Shown: piece by piece, positions 60,999 to 64,000 of the stretch | Numbering within the stretch: position 1 is the stretch's first letter | Layout: every line of letters begins with the position of its first letter | DNA from: a bacterium | Lineage (GTDB): Bacteria > 4484-113 > JAFGCY01 | DNA: 64,000 nucleotides | Assembly: GCA_020849855.1 (NCBI GenBank) | Contig: JADZFO010000047.1 | Coordinates: forward strand, 20,227 to 84,226 | Reading direction: 5' to 3' | The notes under the pieces: generated by a model | Seen by the model: the letters and a program-made list of their open reading frames with translations, nothing else | The model's database searches: none | What the model was told of the DNA's origin: nothing | Made by a program: the position numbers and the translations under genes

Positions 60999-61601
60999 AT
61001 GATCAAAACGCTAATTCTCTTCTGGGCCGATATTTGGAAACAGAGAAATCCGTTCTGGAAGGACGACGAACTTTGGTTGAGCATTGCCCTTTCTATTGCG
61101 GGAGGCGTATGGCACTACTGCAATCAAGAGATGTTCGAGCCCCTACGCGTGGGGCTCTCGGACGTGTTAACGGTCGCGAGCATACTCTTCGGATTCGTGC
61201 TTTCAACCCTTCTCTTTTACATTGATGCTGCGGGGAGTTGGGCAGACAAGAAGCCAATTCGCAGAGTGGCAGCCATGCTGGTCGATGAACAAATTTGGAC
61301 CGTCGTAACACTATTGACAACCATCGCGTACGTCGCAGTGCTGAAGTTCACGGATCTCCTGTACATACACAATCTGCCCATCAGGTCGGCACTTCATGCG
61401 GCATTGTTCTTCTCTCTAATCTATCCAGGCTTCCAACTCTTGAACCATGCCCTTACAGTGAGGTGGGTGTTCAAGCGCGCCTCCGTGCTGAAAGGCGAGG
61501 CTAAGATGCCTAGCAAGCGGCTAACTCTGTTCTCGGCAGACATGGCGGACTTTGAAGAAGTGGAGCCGCAGCAGCAAGCGCAAGACAAAGCGTCGACCTA
61601 G
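60999..61601 (+). CDS. Four-helix membrane protein, second gene of the accessory pair
   Basis: A 200-residue protein with four predicted membrane helices (about 27-43, 55-78, 101-121 and 130-152; for example LTVASILFGFVLSTLLFYI) and cytoplasmic ends, with an acidic C-terminal tail (ADMADFEEVEPQQQAQDK). Codon use is A/T-richer, as in its partner. The soluble-plus-membrane layout parallels several known two-gene phage defence systems (for example the KwaA/KwaB pair of Kiwa), but homology was not established. Confidence 0.8.
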   Translation: MIKTLILFWADIWKQRNPFWKDDELWLSIALSIAGGVWHYCNQEMFEPLRVGLSDVLTVASILFGFVLSTLLFYIDAAGSWADKKPIRRVAAMLVDEQIWTVVTLLTTIAYVAVLKFTDLLYIHNLPIRSALHAALFFSLIYPGFQLLNHALTVRWVFKRASVLKGEAKMPSKRLTLFSADMADFEEVEPQQQAQDKAST

Positions 61602-61830
61602 AAATCAAAAGGCCCCGCTGCGTTAGCATTTCGGTGCCGATCACTTGGTGCTCGGTTGGAAGTGCCGCTATGACTCAGCTTGTGGTTTGTAACTCAGATG
61701 ATCGCGCGTCGTAAGGTCCGATCGTTTGCAGCTACATGCGGCACATCAAAACACGCGGCCGAGCTCGAAGAACTGCACGCTTCGGCCAAATGTGCCAATC
61801 GGGTGCTGGGGCTGGCAACTGGGTAGGTTC

Positions 61831-62229
61831 CTAGGGTTTGTAGAGACCGTCAATGAAGTCCGGCAGGGGGTCAGTGAATTTCGGCAGGCCAGCCTCGGCC
61901 CCTTCCGGTAGCAGTCCGATAATAATGCTGTACATAGCTGGTCTTCCTATTTCAGTCAGCTTCTCCGCATACCAGTTCAGCGCTCTATGGGAAACAACAT
62001 AGGCCCATTGTTCAACGCCTAGAGCTTCAGCGCTGCCATCAGCCGTGTTAAGCAGGAGAGCTGATGGGTCGGCTGTGTACTTTTGTGGGCCATGTAGCGT
62101 CACAGGCTCATAGCCCGGTGCCTGATACTGGCAGGTCCACTGCCAAGTATTCTCCCCTACGATCTCGGCCACGCCGAGAACATAGCCGAAGTCCAAAGGG
62201 CCTAATGGGAGCCTTTCGATGTGTTTCAT
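61831..62229 (-). CDS. Hypothetical protein in the right-end region
   Basis: A 132-residue protein rich in aromatic and beta-forming residues (ENTWQWTCQYQAPGYEPVTL). Compact, with no signal or membrane helix and no motif I recognise. It converges with the accessory pair; about 230 bases between them show no gene. The initiation signal is weak (CCAGG). Base composition is similar to the accessory pair, so it may have arrived with it. Confidence 0.65.
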   Translation of the reverse strand: MKHIERLPLGPLDFGYVLGVAEIVGENTWQWTCQYQAPGYEPVTLHGPQKYTADPSALLLNTADGSAEALGVEQWAYVVSHRALNWYAEKLTEIGRPAMYSIIIGLLPEGAEAGLPKFTDPLPDFIDGLYKP

Positions 62230-62271
62230 GCCTGGAGTGTATCAAAAACCTCGTAGGAGTAGTTCTGCATA

Positions 62272-62306
62272 AAAGAAGGCCCGATGGGGAGCAACCCACC
62301 GGGCCT
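62272..62306 (-). terminator. Rho-independent terminator of the leftward right-end operon
   Basis: Read leftward, an AGGCCCGGTGGG stem pairs with CCCCATCGGGCCT around a short loop and is followed by TCTTTT. It lies about 40 bases after the stop of the 62346 gene. Position may be off by one base. Confidence 0.75.
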
Positions 62307-62345
62307 GGGGTGGTCGCGGCAAGCCGCGGCAGTACCGTCAGAGGA

Positions 62346-63008
62346 TTATAACTTCGTGCCCGGCGTCTTCAGCCGGTAGTGCTCGCGCAGGATCTCTTTG
62401 ACCATCTGGCCGGGCGAGAGCAGCCGCTCGTGGGCGTCGCGGAAGACCAGCTGCTGCAGGTCATTCTCCAGCCAGGCCTGAACCGGCGCACCGGCCGCAT
62501 CACGCCTCGTGCAGGCTTCCACCAGCACGATCCCGACCGGCGTGTCGCAGAGCCAGTCGAGGGCCTCGGCGACGTCCAGCGCGTCGGGCAGCTGCGCCTT
62601 GGCCTTGCCATAGGCGCGCCCGGGCTCGACCGCATCCATAAGTCCTTCAAAACGCGGAGCCACGCTCACATCATCCCAGTCGCCGGCGCTGATGCCATAG
62701 CCGGCCAGGTCGGCGGCGATGCTGCTCAGGATCCGCAGCAGGGTCTCGGCGCGCGGATCCTCGGCGAGCTGGCGGCACCAGCCCTGCAGCTTCCTGTCGT
62801 CGTAATCGCGCAGCGCGCGGTTCTGATCCTCGCTGAGCTCGATGCTGCGGGTCGTGCGGCCCTTGACGCTGATGAACTCAAGGAACATCTGCACGCGGCG
62901 GCCGGGCTTGTCCTCGACCAGGCGCAGCTGCGCCTGGGGGCCGATCTGCTGGACCCAGGCGCTCGGCCCGGTCTTGGCTTCAAACTTGTAATCAGTTACT
63001 TTCGACAT
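62346..63008 (-). CDS. Hypothetical protein, leftward operon
   Basis: A 220-residue, mainly helical protein with a beta N-terminal part (TDYKFEAKTGPSAWVQQIGP) and helices such as ALRDYDDRKLQGWCRQLAED. GGAGGG precedes the ATG at 63008. It is probably co-transcribed with the 63060 gene from the palindrome-bearing promoter and ends at a clear terminator. Function unknown; it could be phage or host. Confidence 0.75.
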   Translation of the reverse strand: MSKVTDYKFEAKTGPSAWVQQIGPQAQLRLVEDKPGRRVQMFLEFISVKGRTTRSIELSEDQNRALRDYDDRKLQGWCRQLAEDPRAETLLRILSSIAADLAGYGISAGDWDDVSVAPRFEGLMDAVEPGRAYGKAKAQLPDALDVAEALDWLCDTPVGIVLVEACTRRDAAGAPVQAWLENDLQQLVFRDAHERLLSPGQMVKEILREHYRLKTPGTKL

Positions 63009-63059
63009 CTTTCCCTCCAAGGAAAGGGGAACGAGCGGCCCCTCCGTGGGCCTCGGGCT

Positions 63060-63371
63060 TTACCTGATACTCGGCTTTCCGTCTACCTCCATGTAGACCG
63101 CCTCTTGCTCAAAGGTCTCTTTGAGCTCCCGGTGAATGTAGGTCACCAGCTCCTCGACCTCGTCTTCCGGTGTTGCCACCATCACCCTCATTACCTGCTC
63201 TTGGAGCAGGTGCCCTGAGGGATGTACCCATACCCCTTCACACCTCAGAAGAGTCATCCCCCCGGCCATTCTTATGACCCGGTTGATGAAGACCTCGATG
63301 TCATCGGGGTTGAAGTACCTGCCCTCATTGTTGATGATTGGCAGGTGGAAGACGACTGATACCCTTTCCAT
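63060..63371 (-). CDS. Small conserved-looking protein, first gene after the right-end promoter
   Basis: A 103-residue alpha/beta protein (VSVVFHLPIINNEGRYFNPD; GGMTLLRCEGVWVHPSGHLL; VMRVMVATPEDEVEELVTYI). The layout, an N-terminal strand, a GG.T....G.W core and a strand before a final helix, fits a ferredoxin-like small family that I believe is widespread but cannot name. GAGGAG stands eight bases before the ATG. It is driven by the perfect promoter at 63466-63493 and leads the leftward operon. Confidence 0.75.
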   Translation of the reverse strand: MERVSVVFHLPIINNEGRYFNPDDIEVFINRVIRMAGGMTLLRCEGVWVHPSGHLLQEQVMRVMVATPEDEVEELVTYIHRELKETFEQEAVYMEVDGKPSIR

Positions 63372-63465
63372 GACTTGCTCCTCATGGAGAGATTTACGGT
63401 ACTGCCGCCGGGCTTGCCCTTTGCTCGTTCCTGTTTTCAAACTGCCCGCCCTGCGGCGTAAGATG

Positions 63466-63493
63466 ATTATACCAGCTATAGCTGGTTTGTCAA
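63466..63493 (-). promoter_or_regulatory. Perfect-consensus leftward promoter with palindromic operator
   Basis: On the minus strand TTGACA (63488-63493), a 16-base spacer and TATAAT (63466-63471): both hexamers perfect. The 16-bp perfect palindrome ACCAGCTATAGCTGGT (63471-63486) fills the spacer, so a dimeric repressor bound there would block RNA polymerase. Drives the 63060-63371 gene and likely the 62346 gene. Confidence 0.9.
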
Positions 63494-63562
63494 GAGACTG
63501 GAGGAAATTTCTCAAAAATCGTTGACGCTAAATATTGCGGGCTGCAATATGGATAATTCCTT

Positions 63563-63587
63563 GGCCGGCGCAGGGCATACGCCGGCC
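63563..63587 (-). terminator. Hairpin after the 63596 gene
   Basis: Perfect 8-bp stem GGCCGGCG/CGCCGGCC with a nine-base loop, nine bases past the stop of the leftward 63596 gene. No T run follows, so terminator function is uncertain. A second small inverted repeat (ATATTGC/GCAATAT) is at 63532-63550. Confidence 0.4.
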
Positions 63588-63595
63588 TCTGCTTG

Positions 63596-63802
63596 CTACC
63601 TTGTGACCGGCAGCCATACCAGGCCGCCATCGGGGCCGAGGCCCTGCATCCAGCCTGTGGTCGTATCGCAGTCCAGCAGCTCACGGATCGCCGCGGCGTG
63701 CTCGGCGCGCTCGTGCTGCAGCAGCGCCGTGCACAGCCCCCAGGTAAAGACGATGCCGACCAGCAGGCCAGTGACGAAGAAGAGGGCAGGGTGCTTCAAC
63801 AC
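63596..63802 (-). CDS. Small membrane protein with C-terminal tail
   Basis: A 68-residue protein: one membrane helix (~5-26, ALFFVTGLLVGIVFTWGLC) and a helical, then Gly-rich tail ending LVWLPVTR. GTG at 63802 is chosen because AGGAG lies seven bases upstream; a start at 63844 would add 14 residues. It could be a small envelope or lysis-associated protein. The remaining bases to the window end hold a hairpin (GCACATT/AATGTGC, 63943-63964) and no gene that I can support. Confidence 0.6.
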   Translation of the reverse strand: MLKHPALFFVTGLLVGIVFTWGLCTALLQHERAEHAAAIRELLDCDTTTGWMQGLGPDGGLVWLPVTR

Positions 63803-64000
63803 GAGATTCTCCTCGTGGGATGCAGCATCAAGCTTCGGCTGCACGCGGACGGCGCCTTAGCGCGCGCTTCAGTGTGAAAGGTATAACAATCCGAGGCTTT
63901 TGCACTATTTACTCATTGCGATCATCCACTACACTCAAAACTGCACATTTGTTCAACAATGTGCTTCCAAGCCGCGCTTGTAATCTCCGCCGCAAGCCGG

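Noticed and set aside
61602-64000. Right attachment site
   Set aside because: I looked for a copy of the tRNA-Glu 3' end (TTCGATCCCCGTTGGGGCT or parts) in this stretch and did not see one; attR is probably outside the window.
1-64000. CRISPR arrays, insertion sequences and rRNA genes
   Set aside because: No regularly spaced repeats, no transposase-like protein and no rRNA-like sequence were noticed; the only tandem repeats are the 7-base units at 30609 and short coding repeats.

Overview
The window is high-GC bacterial DNA with standard stop codons and many GGAGG-type ribosome binding sites. It holds the edge of a host chromosome (1 to about 12.8 kb) and most of an integrated tailed-phage genome (about 12.8 kb to at least 61.6 kb). 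The host cannot be named from sequence alone. Its lipobox signals ending in Cys-Gly-Gly-Gly, dockerin-like repeats, FN3 and DUF5666 modules and PQQ-type propellers suggest an uncultivated, envelope-rich lineage, but this is inference.

Host part: a secreted subtilase cut by the left edge, a single-pass membrane protein, a small lipoprotein, a MocR-type (GntR/aminotransferase) regulator overlapping a dockerin-bearing lipoprotein gene, two DUF5666 lipoproteins, a PQQ-repeat lipoprotein, then tRNA-Lys(UUU) and tRNA-Glu(UUC). The theme is surface lipoproteins.

Phage part: a large serine recombinase ends inside the tRNA-Glu gene, marking the left attachment region. Leftward genes follow: a P63C-domain protein, a tiny membrane protein, a helical-repeat protein and a phage repressor, with one small exported protein facing them. 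A control region at 17.2-17.4 kb has back-to-back consensus promoters and repeated operator-like sites. The rightward early region (17.4-34.4 kb) holds many short overlapping genes, a membrane-anchored lysozyme-like protein, a DnaG-like primase, an ASCH protein, a 1199-residue protein made of undescribed repeats, an AAA+ ATPase and a D5/P4-type SF3 helicase. An inverted-repeat/Z-DNA-like structure follows and is a candidate origin.

The late region (35-60 kb) has a Mu-like head module: terminase, DUF935 portal fused to MuF, an I/Z-type protease with nested scaffold, gpT-like capsid, gp36-like and gpG-like connectors. A siphovirus tail follows: tube protein, -1 frameshifted chaperones, a 1320-residue tape measure with an NlpC/P60-like domain, tip proteins and an exported fibre-like protein. 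Membrane (holin-like) proteins and an endolysin end it. The phage therefore combines Mu-family heads with site-specific serine recombination rather than transposition.

Right end (60-64 kb): a visibly A/T-richer two-gene cassette (soluble protein plus four-helix membrane protein) lies directly after the endolysin and is a good candidate for a superinfection-exclusion or defence system. It is followed by leftward small genes driven by a perfect-consensus promoter that carries a palindromic operator. No right attachment site was found, so the element probably continues past the window.
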